Below, one piece after another: positions 22,272 to 34,039 of a stretch of 64,000 nt of DNA. Origin of the DNA: Sipunculus nudus (lineage: Eukaryota > Annelida > Sipuncula > Golfingiida > Sipunculidae). Where the stretch lies: positions 28,027,033-28,091,032 of the forward strand of contig CM049309.1 of assembly GCA_026874595.1 (NCBI GenBank). The letters run 5' to 3'. The translations under genes were made by a program, and so were the position numbers. Under the pieces are notes generated by a model. That model had not been told where the DNA came from. It saw nothing but the letters and a program-made list of their open reading frames with translations, and did not search any database. Positions within the stretch are counted from its first letter, which is position 1. The number at the start of each line of letters is the position of its first letter.

Positions 22272-22562
22272 TGTTTAAACGGACTGATTATGTCTGTGAC
22301 CGTGGCCGTTAGGTCTCCGTAAACTGGCTGTCTAAGGGTAACGAGTGCATTACAAGGTGATACTATCGCAGACGATTCCTAGAAGCAAAGTAGGCATGGG
22401 CCCGGAAATTGTGTGGCAGGAGGTTGCTGTGCATTATCACATACAGATACCTTATATTGTACATATTTATCAAATACAGACTGGCCGTGTATGTGACCGT
22501 GGCCCTTAGGTACCCGGAAACTGACTGTGTAAGGGCCACGAATTCATTACATGGTGATATAT
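19770..22562 (-). repeat. Same ~195-bp satellite, minus orientation
   Basis: About fourteen units, the reverse complement of the 13.6-17.4 kb family; GACCGTGGCCGTTA recurs near 19787, 19974, 20163, 20345, 20531, 20775, 21014, 21208, 21405, 21660, 21863, 22082, 22300 and 22496. Spacing is ~187-250 bp. The longer units contain (TA)n tracts at 20690-20747, 20933-20987, 21564-21617, 22019-22053 and 22230-22266, always at the same place in the unit. Minus-strand open frames follow the unit and are not genes. Confidence 0.92.
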
Positions 22563-22682
22563 CTTGTAACAAGAGGATGGGCAAGCCTAATTTCATGCAG
22601 GCCAAGAGAGGTCATAGATATCGAGAGAATCGGATAAAAAGGGGCAAGGTATATCCATAGGTGCCGCGTATATGGAAAACGG

Positions 22683-23262
22683 ATACGCATGCTTCTTGAA
22701 ATTTTATTTGCCAAAACCAGCAAAGCAATTTTCATACTGCAGGTCGTACAGAAATTTTAACTATGTGACTTAAAAAATGATCTAAACCATGCATGCTCCC
22801 TTTCATGTTGGCGAAATTTTCGATCATGTAGCCGACCAATTTTGGTATTTTAATAACCTATATAGAACTATACTAGATCATCATGCCCTTGTTCAAACAA
22901 AAAGATTCGAACAAAACAAGTGTTAATGAAAAGGGACTTCGGAAAGCACTGTATAGAAAATCAGCTTTACGCAGGAAATATAATCACGTCCCAACAAAAT
23001 CAAATTTGGGAATATATAAAAAACAACGCAATATAGTAACTAAAATACGAAGAGAGTCCATAAGGGACTATTTTCAGAAAAAAATGTACTTCAGTATGAG
23101 ATAGAGATTTTTGGCCAACAGTTCAACCTTTTATCGTAAATAAGTTAAATGAATGTGACAGTAATTTACAACTTATGGACAACAGTGAATTAATAATCGA
23201 TAAACAAGAGGTTTGAAATGATTTTTATATTAATATTGGAAATGATATTGGGTCTAAAATTG
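22683..23262 (+). pseudogene. CR1-like LINE ORF2, left part (endonuclease end to RT start)
   Basis: Fragments in three frames resemble the stretch of non-LTR retrotransposon ORF2 between endonuclease and reverse transcriptase: FSYCRSYRNFNY, HAPFHVGEIFDHVADQFWYF, LDHHALVQTKRF, then KGLRKALYRKSALRRKY with IYKKQRNIVTKIRRESIRDYF, and WPTVQPFIVNKLNE with NDFYINIGNDIG. The element is 5'-truncated, and frameshifts plus a TGA near 23214 make it dead. The match stops near 23262, where the modular repeat block begins. The next part of the same protein appears at 35.53 kb, so this is the left half of a split LINE. Confidence 0.83.
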
Positions 23263-23469
23263 AAACTAGACGACCATAGGTCGAATGCTTGCCGGAAATC
23301 GGAAGTGAAACACAGACGGACAGACAGAACATATTGTCGGTTTTCTATTAATGGAATGACCCTCAGGGACATTGCTGAGAATATGTGTCCCGTAGAATGA
23401 CATGTGAGACAAAAGAACAGGCAAGCAGACAAAGCTGACAACAAAAGACGAACAGACAGCATACTGACT

Positions 23470-24720
23470 TTGTGAGACAAGATTGACACCAGATGACATA
23501 ACCTGGTGATTGAGAAGATTCAAAGGAAGAAAATGAGTTATAATTTATGTAATTTAGATTTATAGTTTTGGAGGTATGGCGAATTAATGATATACTTGGG
23601 AGGCTCGACTGTAGCGGCCTCTAGCAGACATATTCCGAAGACGACAAATGCGTTTCGTATTATTAGTGTATGACATGAGATGTCCCAGTTTCAAAAGGAT
23701 TCCGTCAAAGCTGTGGCCTGTAGAATGCTATATGTAAGGCGTAAGAACCAGCAAGCAGGCGACTTTGAGGATAACGGACAAACAGATGGACACACTGACA
23801 AAGTGACAGAAGATTGAAACCATATGCCTTAATCAGGTTATGGAGAAGACTCAAAGGAAGAAAATAAGCTATAGTTTATGTAACTGAGGCTTTGGGTGTA
23901 GAGATATGGCCAATACAATGGTATGTGTGTGAGGGTCGTGTGCAGCGCCCACTAGTGGCCATATCAGGAAAATGAAAAAAATGTATTTCTAGAAATTAGT
24001 GTAAGACATAAGATGTGATAGTTTCAAAAGGATTCCGTCAAAACTGTGGCCTATAGAATGCTATATGTGAGACGCAAGAGCCAACAAGCAGGCGAATTCG
24101 AGGACAACTGACAAACAGACGAAAACACTGACAAAGTGACTCAAGATTGAGTCCAGATGACTACTCCAGGTTAAGGAGAAGACTCAAAGGAAGAAAAAAG
24201 CTACAGTTTATGTAACTGAGGTTTATAGTTTTGGAGATATTGCCAAAGCATGATATGTTGGGATAGGTTCGGGTTCAGCGCCCCCTAGCGGCCATATCCG
24301 GAAAATGAAAAATTGGTTTCGAGATATTAGTGTAAGACTTAAGATGTTATAGTTTCAAAAGGATTCTTTCAAAACTGTGGCCTGTAGAATGCTATATGTG
24401 AGACGCAAGAGCAAGCAGGCGAATTTGAGGACAACTGACAAACAGACAGACACACTGACAAAGTGTCACAAAAGTGTGACCAGATGACTACACTAGGTTA
24501 TGGAGAAGACTCAGAGGAAGAAAACAAGCTATAGTTTATGTAATTGAGGCTTATAATTTTTGAGATATGGTCAAAATATGATATGTTAGGGAGGTTCGCA
24601 TCCAGCGCCCCCTAGCGGCCCTATTCAAAAAATGAAAAAACATTTCGAGATACTAGTGTAGGACTTATAATATGTCAGTTTCAAAAAGATTCCTGCAATA
24701 ATGTGGCCTTTGGCGCAAGA
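23470..24720 (+). repeat. Four ~330-bp units with CTCF-like cores
   Basis: Each unit runs GGAGATATGGCCAA, CAGCGCCCCCTAGCGGCC (or a variant), GAAATTAGTGTAAGACATAAG, GTTTCAAAAGGATTC, GTGGCCTGTAGAATGCTAT, GACAAACAGACAGACAC and GGTTATGGAGAAGACTC. Unit landmarks fall near 23570, 23900, 24235 and 24560. More units occur at 31.7-32.2 and 33.4-34.0 kb. Confidence 0.85.
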
Positions 24721-26500
24721 TGAATTAAATCTCGAAATATCTCTATTCACGAGATATTTTACGAGATACTGCAAGACTCGTAATAAAATCTTGTAGTACT
24801 AGTTGAATGCTACCTGATGCAAAAAACTAGATCACTCTAGCTTTAAAACTGACAAAGTTACAAAAATAAGAACCCTTATTTTCGAATATCATGACTTTTC
24901 CCCCAAAATTTGTAACCATGGTTACGGCAAATTTGAGTCAGCTACACACCAGATGACAGGCCTTGGAATGACGATTAAAATAAGCTATTGTTGAAGTAGA
25001 TACGACTAATAGTCACAAAGATATGAAGAAAAAACCGTTTTGAGAAGTTTTGACGACCTTGACCTTGACCTTTGACCTATTTTAACCAAAAACCATAGGG
25101 CACCTAGAAATTATGTTTTTCATCATCCCTGTAAGTTTCAAGGTGATTGTTGCAAAATTGTGGCCAGGAGAGTGCAGACAAACAAACAGACAAACAGACA
25201 TGCGCAACTGAGTAATATGCTTGCCGAAATCTTTGATTCCGGCAAGCAACAAACATACGGGACTGATCAACATACTAGTCGAAATCTTTGATTCCGGCAA
25301 GTAACAAACATACGCGGGTGATCAACATGCTTGCGAAAATCGAAGATTTCCGGCAAGCAATAAAGTTTATTGACTGTGCCTCCACTTGCGGCGACGGCAC
25401 GTGTCTTCGTGGTTTGGCGAAAAACGGCGCGAGATTTGACGAGACTTACAATGTGACCCCTGAATGTGACTGCGAGTGTCAGCCGCTACCCAACGCTGAA
25501 AACGATGTGTCTGTAGCGTAAAAAATGACAGAGTTATAGGCATTTCTTTGAATGGTCACGTGTTCTCGTTTCACGAGAAACGGTGCGAGATATGACGAGA
25601 CTTGCGATTGAATGGCTTAGAACTAGAGGGATGCTGTCTAACGCCAAAAAACCAGACCTTTCTATCGCAAATATCAACAGAGATAGAAGCTGGAAAACTC
25701 CGAATTTTCAGATTGTCAAGTTTTACCCCAAAATTTGGTAACCATGGTAACGGCAGCACAAAGCTACATGTGCGAAGGGATAAGCCAATGTTCCTAGTTT
25801 CAGATACGACAAAAAAATTGGTGTCACGTTTAATATTTTTTGAGATATTGCAGAAAAATGATATGTTACAGTGTTTCATGTACCACGCCCCCTGGTGGCT
25901 ATTTCCAAAAAATGAAAAATTGGTTTCGAGATATTTCTAAATAACACAAAATATGTCATTTTCAAAGTCATAGTTTAAAAAATGCGACCTGTAAGTCATA
26001 TTTAATGAAATCTCGAAAATTCTCGTTTGACGAGAAATGGTGCGAGATTTTACGAGACTTTCACTTGTATGATAAAAAGCTTATTTAGTACTATCTGATG
26101 CAAAAAACTAGAACTCTCTAGCTTTAAAAATGACAAAGTTAGAAAAAATAGTCCTTTGATTTTCGATTTTCACCACTTTTACCCAAAAATACGTAACCAT
26201 GGTGACAACAAATTTGAATCAGCTACACACCAGACGAAAGGCCTTGGAATGACGATAAAATGAGCTACAGTTGAAGTAAATAGGCCTAATAGTAAAAAAG
26301 ATATGAAGAAAAAACCGTTTTGAGAAGTTTTGGTGACCCTGACCTTGACCTATGACCGATCATGGCCAAAAACAATAGGCTTCGAGGATAATGGATTTGA
26401 CACTTGATGAATAAGTTTCAGAGCGATTACTTTAAAATTGTGGCCTGTAGCGCTCGGACAAACCACAGACAAACAAACTAGACGACCATAGGTCGAACGC
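24720..26500 (+). repeat. Large module 1 (X-box, hairpin and half-site elements)
   Basis: Contains two sub-modules with TCTCGTTTGACGAGA-type hairpins (~25563, ~26021), CTAGAACTCTCTAGCTTT, palindromic AACCATGG words (~24915, ~25739, ~26188), a CTCF-like core at ~25881-25903, and TGACCTTTGACC-type half-site strings (~25056, ~26336). The part 25300-26300 is nearly identical to 34040-35100, except that the first copy lacks ~85 bp of GC-rich sequence near 25385. Confidence 0.8.
25190..25365. repeat. ~58-bp hairpin minisatellite, copy 1
   Basis: About three units of CTTGCCGAAATCTTTGATT-CCGGCAAGCAACAAACATACG type. Each unit can fold because CTTGCCGGAAATC-like and GATTTCCGGCAAG arms are complementary. 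The second array is at 35320-35525, at the far end of the block. Confidence 0.75.
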
Positions 26501-26779
26501 TTGCCGGAAGCGGAAATAAGAAAGTCAAACTAGGAGACAACATACAGCAGGCAGGCAGTTTACATTTGGAACTGGTCAAATGAAGTACCCGAATAATGGC
26601 GTAAATAGAAGCACAATTTTGTGTGGTTATGCTGATTTTCAAAAGTCGCAGATGAGTTGACAGACAGACAGACAAGAAAAAACTCCATGTGAAGGTTATG
26701 TACTCCTGTCATGGAGAATGGAAAACAGTCTATTGGAATAAAACTCCATATTTTGAATTTCAAGAATAAGAAGAATTTA

Positions 26780-27240
26780 ATTGTAACGTATATTAGGTCA
26801 CCATGGTAATGGAAGAATATGACAGAGTCCCCATGAGGATAATCGCATTAAATCTAGTTTCAGATGCTGCATTCAATGTTGTGACACTGTCTATAGTTTT
26901 GGAGATATGGCACAATTATGATTGCTGCAGCGCCATCTGGCGGCTATTTTCTAAAAGGAAAAAAAATTAGTTCCCAGGTATTTATTTTATTATATATATA
27001 TTTGATGTATAATTAAATTTAACCCCTGCAGAATGTGACACCGAGTCCCCAGGAGGATAAACGCAATAAATCTAGTATCAGATGCTGCAATCAATGCTGT
27101 GACAGTGTGTATAGTTTTGGAGATATGGCACAATAATGATTGCTGCAGCACCATCTGGCGGCTAATTTCTAAACGGAAAAAAAATAAGTTTCGAAATATT
27201 TTATTTTTTATGATAAATATTTAATGTAAAATTAAAAAAT
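26780..27240 (+). repeat. ~200-bp units, group 1
   Basis: Two units carrying GGAGATATGGCACAAT, GATTGCTGCAGCGCCATC, TGGCGGCTA, TTTGATGTATAATTAAA and GACACCGAGTCCCC words, near 26900 and 27120. Confidence 0.85.
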
Positions 27241-28885
27241 TAAACCCCTGCCCCCCAACTGCTAAACCAGGGATCCGCCCATATTTTGACACACCCAACT
27301 ACAAAATCGGGGATCCGTCCCTGGTTTGAAAGATTTGCCAGTGGTTCCTGGCAACACAAGTGGCCGCACAAGTGGACACATTGAAAATAACAGGTGTGTT
27401 CAATTCAAATTTAGCGGCTATTGTGCTCTTTTCAATGGTGTTTTGTGAAATTCATGGAGGACAGCGCACGCCAACTTGCAACTGTAATGCCCCTGCCGAC
27501 ATTTACTATCACATACTGCCGCCACTTATGGCCACGGCAATGGGATGTACTTTTTTTTATTTGAAGAAAAAACGATGCGAGATTTGACTAGAATTGCAAT
27601 ATAATCACATAATGTCAATGAGAGTGTCAGACGCTGTCACATGCTGAAAACTATATGTCTGTAGTGTAAAAAATGACAGCATTATAGGCTTTTGTTTAAA
27701 TGGTCCTCTGTTCGAGTTTGACGACAAATGGTACGAGATATAACGAGATATGCACTTATATCACTTAACACTAGTCAAATGATTCTTGAACAATAGAAAA
27801 ATAAAATCACTAGCATTAAAATGACCGAGATATAGACATTTGTTCGAAATCTCGAATATTCTCATTTGGCGGGAGATGATAAGAGATGTTGCGAGAGGTG
27901 TGATATTATCATGTTAAGCTTCCAAAACGCCTCAAAAATGCTGAAACTGCTCCTCTTCAGCTTAAAAGGTGATCAGGTTATAAGCATTTCTGTGAAATCT
28001 CGTTATTTCTCGTTTGACGAAAAACCGAGCGAGATTTGACGAGATTTGCAACTGAATGACTTAGAACCAAGGGAATGCTGCCTTATGCAAAAAACTAGAC
28101 CCTTTAAGCATAAATATTAACAGAGATAAAAGCCAAAAACATCATGTTTTCAGATTGTCAAGTTTTACCCTAAAATTTGGTAACCATGGTAACGGCGGCA
28201 CAAGGCTATATGTACAAAGGAATAAGGCAATGATCCTAGTTTAAGATGCGACAAAAAAATTTGTTATATGCTTAATATTTTTTAGATATTGCGGAAAAAT
28301 GAAAAGTTGTAGTGTTTCCGGTACCACGCCCCCTGGTGGCTATTTTCGAAAAATGAAAAAACAATTTCGAGATAATACAGAACAACAGAAAATATGTCAC
28401 TTTCAGAACCGTAGCTGTAAAACTGCGACCTCTAAATCGTATTTAATGAAATCTCGAAAAGTCTCATTTGACGACAAATGGCACGAGATTTTGCGAGACT
28501 TCCATTAATTTGTCATAGAGCATATTAAATGCTACACAATGCAAAAAACTAGACCTCTCTAACTTAAAAAATGGGAAATTTGGAGTGAAATTTTTGAATT
28601 TTCTGATTTTCCCCCAAAAATACGTTACCATGGTAACCATTGACCGAAAAAAATTGCTAGCACTTGGAAAGCTAACATAAAGAGGAATAAAATGAGCTAG
28701 AGATTATGCGGCTACAATTATTATTGACTGAGATATGAAGAAAGTAAAAATTTTAGGTTTTTTGGTGACACTGTCCTTGACCTTTGACCGATCATGACCA
28801 AAAAAAATAGGCTCCGAGGAGAACCGATCTTACACTATATCTATAAGTTTCAGAGCGATTTGTGAAAAATTGTGGCCTGTAGAGC

Positions 28886-28916
<31 letters not shown>

Positions 28917-28960
28917 AACAGACAAACAGACAAACTAGACGACCAGAGGTCGAACACTTG
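27240..28960 (+). repeat. Large module 2, with a repeat-borne open frame
   Basis: Starts with AACTGCTAAACCAGGGATCC and CAAAATCGGGGATCCGTCCC, followed by an open frame at 27360-27587. That frame is similar to 30494-30697 (shared RTPTCNCN and CEIHG) but shows no clear sign of protein-level selection, and its first codon is not ATG. Hairpin words (~27711, ~28005, ~28455), X-box palindromes (~28178, ~28626), a CTCF-like core (28321-28343), a half-site string (~28770) and (ACAG)n follow. Confidence 0.75.
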
Positions 28961-28999
28961 CCGGAAATGGCCGGTAATAAGACAGCGAAACAGACAGAC

Positions 29000-30380
29000 A
29001 GTTACTAGGCAGACAGACAGGGAACGTATAACACTGTCTATAGTTTTGGAGATATGGCACAATGATGATTGCTGCAGCGTCATCTGGCGGCTATTTCTAA
29101 AAGGGCAAAAAATGTTTCGAGACATTTTATTTTTTTATTATATATATTTGATGTATAATTAAAATTTAACCCCCGCAGAATACGACAGAGTCCCCACGAG
29201 GTTAAAGGCATTAAATCTTGTTCCGGAAATGGCCGGAAATAAGACAGCAAAACAGACGGACAGTTACTAGTCAGGCAGACAGGGAACGTTTGGATTTGAT
29301 CAAATGAACAACCGCTATCATGGTTAAAATGGAAGTACATTTTTATGAGATTTCGCTGATTTTCAATAGCCACAAATGAGTAGACAGACAGACGGAAAAT
29401 AACTCCATGTGTAGGCAATGTACTCCTGTCATGGAGAATGGAAAGCATGAATAAAATAAGCGTCAGTCAATTAGAATAAATCTTCATATTTTGAATTTCA
29501 GGAAAAAGAAGAATTTAATTGTAACCTATATTAGGCCCCCATGGTAACGGAAGAATATGACAGAGTCTTCACGAGGATAAACCCATTAAATCTAGTTTCA
29601 GATGCTGCAATCAATGTTGTGACACTATCTCTAGTTTTATAGATATGGCAAAAAAATGATTGCTGCAGTGCCATCTGGCGGCTATTATTAAAAGGACAAA
29701 AAGTAAGTTTCGAGATATTTTATTTTTTTATAATAAATATTTGATGTATAATTAAATTAAAACTTCTGCTGAATATGACAATGTCCCCACGAGGAAAACG
29801 CATTAAATCTAGGTTCAGAAGCTGCAATCAATGTTGTGACACCGTCTATAGTTTTGGAGATATGGCACAATAATGATTACTGCAGCGCCATCTGAAAGGA
29901 AAAAAATAGTTTCGAGATATTTTATTTTTAATTATATATATTTTATGTATAATTAAACTTTAACCCCCGCGGAATACGACAGTCCCCACGAGGTTAAACG
30001 CTTTAAATCTAGTTTCAGAAGCTGCAATCAATCTTGTGACACTGTCTATAGTTTTGGAGATATGGCACAATAATGATTGCTGCAGCGCCATCTGAAAGGG
30101 AAAAAAAACAGTTTCGCGATATTTTAATTTTTATTATATATATTTTATTTATAATTAAAATTTAACCCCCACAGAATACGACAGAGTCCCAACGAGGTTA
30201 AACGCATTAAATATAGTTTCAGAAGCTGCAATCAATGTTGTGACACTGTCTATAGTTTTGGAGATATGGCACAATAATGATTGCTGCAGCGCCATCTGGG
30301 GGCTATTTTCTAAAAGGAAAAAATAAATTTCCAGATATTTTATTTTAATATATATATTTGATGTATAATTAAAATTTTAC
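29000..30380 (+). repeat. ~200-bp units, group 2
   Basis: Five units near 29050, 29640, 29856, 30058 and 30260, each with GGAGATATGGCACAAT and a CAGCGCCATCTGGCGGCTA core; two units (~29880, ~30087) have lost the right half of that core. About 200 bp separates the last four; the first gap is longer and contains an (ACAG)-rich stretch. Confidence 0.85.
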
Positions 30381-31440
30381 TCCTGCCCCCAACTGCTTAA
30401 CCAGGGATCAGCCCATATTTTGACACCCCCAACTACAAAATCGGGGATCCGTCCCTGGTTTCAAAGATTTGCCAGTGGTTCCTGGCAACACAAGTGGCCG
30501 CACAAGGGGACACAATAAAAATCACAGGTGGGTTCCCTCCACATTTAGCGGCTTTTGTCCTCTATTCAATGCTGCTTTGTGAGATTCATGGACGACCGCG
30601 CACGCCAACATGCAACTGTAATAGCCTTGCCGGCACTTACCGGTCAACCCTGAAGCCACTTGTGCTCACGGCAATTGGATGTATTTTCATCATTTGATGA
30701 AAAACGAGGCAAGATTTGACGAGAATTGCAATAAAATCACATGATGTGAAAGAGAGTGTCAGACGCTGTCAAATGCTAAAAACTATATTTCTGTAGGGTA
30801 TAAAATGACAGCATAATAGGCATTTGTTTAAATGGTCCCCTGTTCTCGTTTGACGACAAATGGTGCGAGATATAACGAGATATTCATTAATATCACTTAA
30901 CACTAATCAAATGATTGTTGAAAAATGCAACCTGCAGGTCATATTTAATGAAATCTCGAAAACTCTCGTTTGACGAGAAATAGTGCGAGGTTTTGCGGGA
31001 TTAACAATTCTATCATAAACAGCTCATGAAATACTACCTGATGCAGAAAACTAGAACTCTCTAGCTTTAAAAATGAAAAATTTAGAAAGAAAATATCGAA
31101 TTCTATCATTTCTTCCCAAAAATACGTTACTATGGTAACGAATGATCAGAGATATTTGCTAGCATGTGGAAAGGTAACATGATGAGGAATAAAATGAGCT
31201 AAAGATTAAGCCGCTACGATTATTTTTTACAAAGATATGAAGGAAAATCCGTTTTAAGGTTTTTCAGGGACCCTGACCTTGACCTTGAACCGTTCAAGGC
31301 CAAAAACAATAGGCACCCAGGGTTTTCGATTTTACACTTTTTCTATAAGTTTCAGGGCGATTGCTTCAGAATTGTGGCCTGTAGAGCACCGACAAACAAA
31401 CAGACAGACAGACAAACAAACAAACTAGACGACCATAGGT
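30380..31440 (+). repeat. Large module 3
   Basis: Shorter relative of 27240-28960: the GATCCGTCCCTGG start, the second copy of the repeat-borne open frame (30494-30697), hairpin words (~30840, ~30962), a GTTACTATGGTAAC word (~31122), a TGACCTTGACC string (~31268) and an (ACAG/ACAA)n tail ending in ACTAGACGACCATAGG. Confidence 0.75.
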
Positions 31441-31639
31441 CGAGAGCTTGCCGGACCGAAATGACATACAGATTGGACAAACATGACAAACTGTCGGTTT
31501 TCTATCAATTGAATGAATTTTAAAGCGATTGCTGGAAAGCTTGGCCTGTTGAACGACATATATTACACAAAAGAACATGGAAGCAGACATAGCTCAAACC
31601 TGACAGATATACTGACACACCTGAGATAACAGAATACCA

Positions 31640-32210
31640 GAAAAAGTGGGGAACGTAAAGAGAAGCAAAATGAGCTATAGTTTTAGTAGGTAGAGTTTAT
31701 AATGTCGGAGATATGGCCCAAAAATGATATGGTGTGGAGGCTCTACTGCAGCATCTCCTAGCGGCCATATCCCAAATATTAAAAATTTCTTTTGAGATAT
31801 TAATATAATAAATAAGATGTTTCAATTCCAAAAGGATTCCTGGAAAACTGTGGCATGAAGATTGCTGAGTGTAAGACGCAAGATCTAGCAAGCAGGCGAA
31901 ATTGAGGATCACTGACAAACAGAGAGACATACTGAAAATGTAACACAAGAATAAGACCAGATGACTAACTCAGATTATGGAGTAGATTCAAAGGAAGACA
32001 ATCAATAAGTGTTTGTAATTGAGGTTTATAGTTCTGTAGATATGGGCAAAAATATATATATAGGGGAGGGGCGAGTGCAGCGCCACCTATTGACAATATC
32101 CGGAAAATGAATAATCTGTTTCGAGATATTACTGTAAGATATAAGATGTATTAGTTTAACAAGTGAGCCATTGGTCATGACGCTCAGCTGCCAAGCTTGA
32201 CCTGCCACAT
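31640..32210 (+). repeat. Two diverged ~330-bp units
   Basis: Related to 23470-24720; the cores are degraded (CAGCATCTCCTAGCGGCC near 31747, CAGCGCCACCTATTG near 32080). Confidence 0.75.
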
Positions 32211-32229
32211 CATGGAATGAGATTCACAA

Positions 32230-33400
32230 CTTCCAGTCACATTTTGAAGAACCAATTTGCCAATATGTTGAAATTTTCTACGACAACAGAAATATATATC
32301 ACCTATGTCTGGTTATAACACAGTGACTGGATGGTCTGAGGAAAAATGTACGATTGTTAAGCTATCAGTAACTATTCCCATAGCTTGCTTGATACCTGTC
32401 AGTCTCAAAAGGAACACCACAAAGGGCAAATATAAGATCAAAATATATAGCAAAAATCAAGGAAATCCATGCAAGAATAATTGAGAAACAGGTGCTTATA
32501 AATATGAAGTTTGAATCAAATTGAGTGATGCATAGATGTGGCATATGTGAAAGACTGAAGGTTTTGGTTGAACAGTTTCACTTGCAAAATGTTCACAACC
32601 ATTTAGAATAATTAAGTGTTGTGTCCTTGACCTTTGACCTTTTGAACTCGACATCGATAGGCTTCTTCCCCTATTGGTAGGTAAGCCATATACGACAAAT
32701 GGAAGGTATAGATTGAAAAGTTTCCTGAAAATGACTCCACACAAAAAATGGGTGCAGTGAACTTCACCTTTGACCTCAAAATTAACAGGTCTTTTCCCCT
32801 GTTGGCAGAGAAGCGATATCAGTGCTGGAAAGTTTGGAATGAAATGTCTAGCTTGAAATGTTTTCACAACCTTTTAAAAAAATTGAATCCTGTGACCCTG
32901 ATCTTTGACCTTGTGACTTAAAAATCTATAGGATTTTTCTCCCTCTTAGTAGGTGAAATATATGTAAAAGATCAAAGAATTGGGATGAAAGATTTGGCTT
33001 AAAATGCATCCACAGGCATTAAAAAAGTGGCTCCTGTGACCTTGACCTTTGACTTGTTGACTTCAAAATAATTATGGATCTTCCCCTGTTGGTAGATGAG
33101 CTGTATGTGAAAGATGGAGGGTTTTGGATGAAAATTTTAGCTAAAAGAATTATTTCTGCGGGGTGCATACACACCCTGTAACTTCGAGAATATAGGTCAG
33201 TGACCTAATTTCAGGTTTGCAAGGAGATCATTTTAGAACCTCTAAGACTACATAGGGTCCATGACCCTAGCCCGTACAGTTACGATTTGTGCCCTGCTAA
33301 CAGACGGACGGCCGGTCAGCAGGATGGACAGATGGAAGGACGACGGACAAAGACTCATCACTATAGCCCAGCATGACTGAAAGTCAGCTGAGCTAAAAAT
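32230..33400 (-). repeat. ~150-bp units with nuclear-receptor half-sites, reverse orientation
   Basis: Four or so units carry TTGACCTTTGACCT-type strings near 32630, 32765, 32890 and 33040, with CTTCCCCTATTGGTAGGT-like words between them. This is the reverse complement of the family at 46.9-48.1 kb. The last part (33290-33390) is the CAGACGGACGG-type tail seen on many mollusc repeats. Confidence 0.75.
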
Positions 33401-34035
33401 GATCCTTTACGGTGGCCTGTAGAATGCTATCAGTGAGACTCAAGAACCAACAAGCCGGCGAATTTGAGGACAACTGAAAAACAAACAGACAAACTTACAA
33501 AGGGTCACAAGATGGAGACAAGATGACTTAACCAGGTTATGGAGAAGACTCAGAGGAAGAAAATAAGCTATACTTTATGTAATTGAGGCTTATAATTTTG
33601 GAGATATGGCCAAATAATGATATACTGGGGATGTTCGACTGCAGCGCCCTCTAGTGGACATATCCTGAAGACGACAAATGCGTTTCGTGATATTAGTGTA
33701 TGACATAAGATGTAATAGTTTCATAAGGATTCGTCCACATATCTGACTTGTTGATTGCTATATCTAAAGTGCAAAAACTAGCAAGCAAGCGAATTAGAGT
33801 ATAAATGACAAACAGACAGACATACTGACAAAGTGACACAAGATGGAGGCCAGATGACTTGACCATGTTTTGAAGAAGACCAAGAGAAAGAAAATAAGCT
33901 ATAGTTTGTGTAATATAGGTTTACTCTTACGGAAATATGTTCAAAAACTGATTTTTTTGGAAGGGTCAAGTGCAGCGCCCCCTAGCAGCCATATCGGGAA
34001 AATGAAAAATAAGTTTTGAGATATTAGTATAATAC
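33400..34035 (+). repeat. Two ~330-bp units
   Basis: Same family as 23470-24720. The first has GCGCCCTCTAGTGGAC near 33642, the best match in the window to the CTCF core when reversed; the second has GCGCCCCCTAGCAGCC near 33974. Confidence 0.8.
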
Positions 34036-34039
34036 ATAG

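Noticed and set aside
28872-29162. Protein-like run of Asp-Arg-Gln-Thr repeats
   Set aside because: A translation of the (ACAG)n microsatellite; appears in several modules in different frames.
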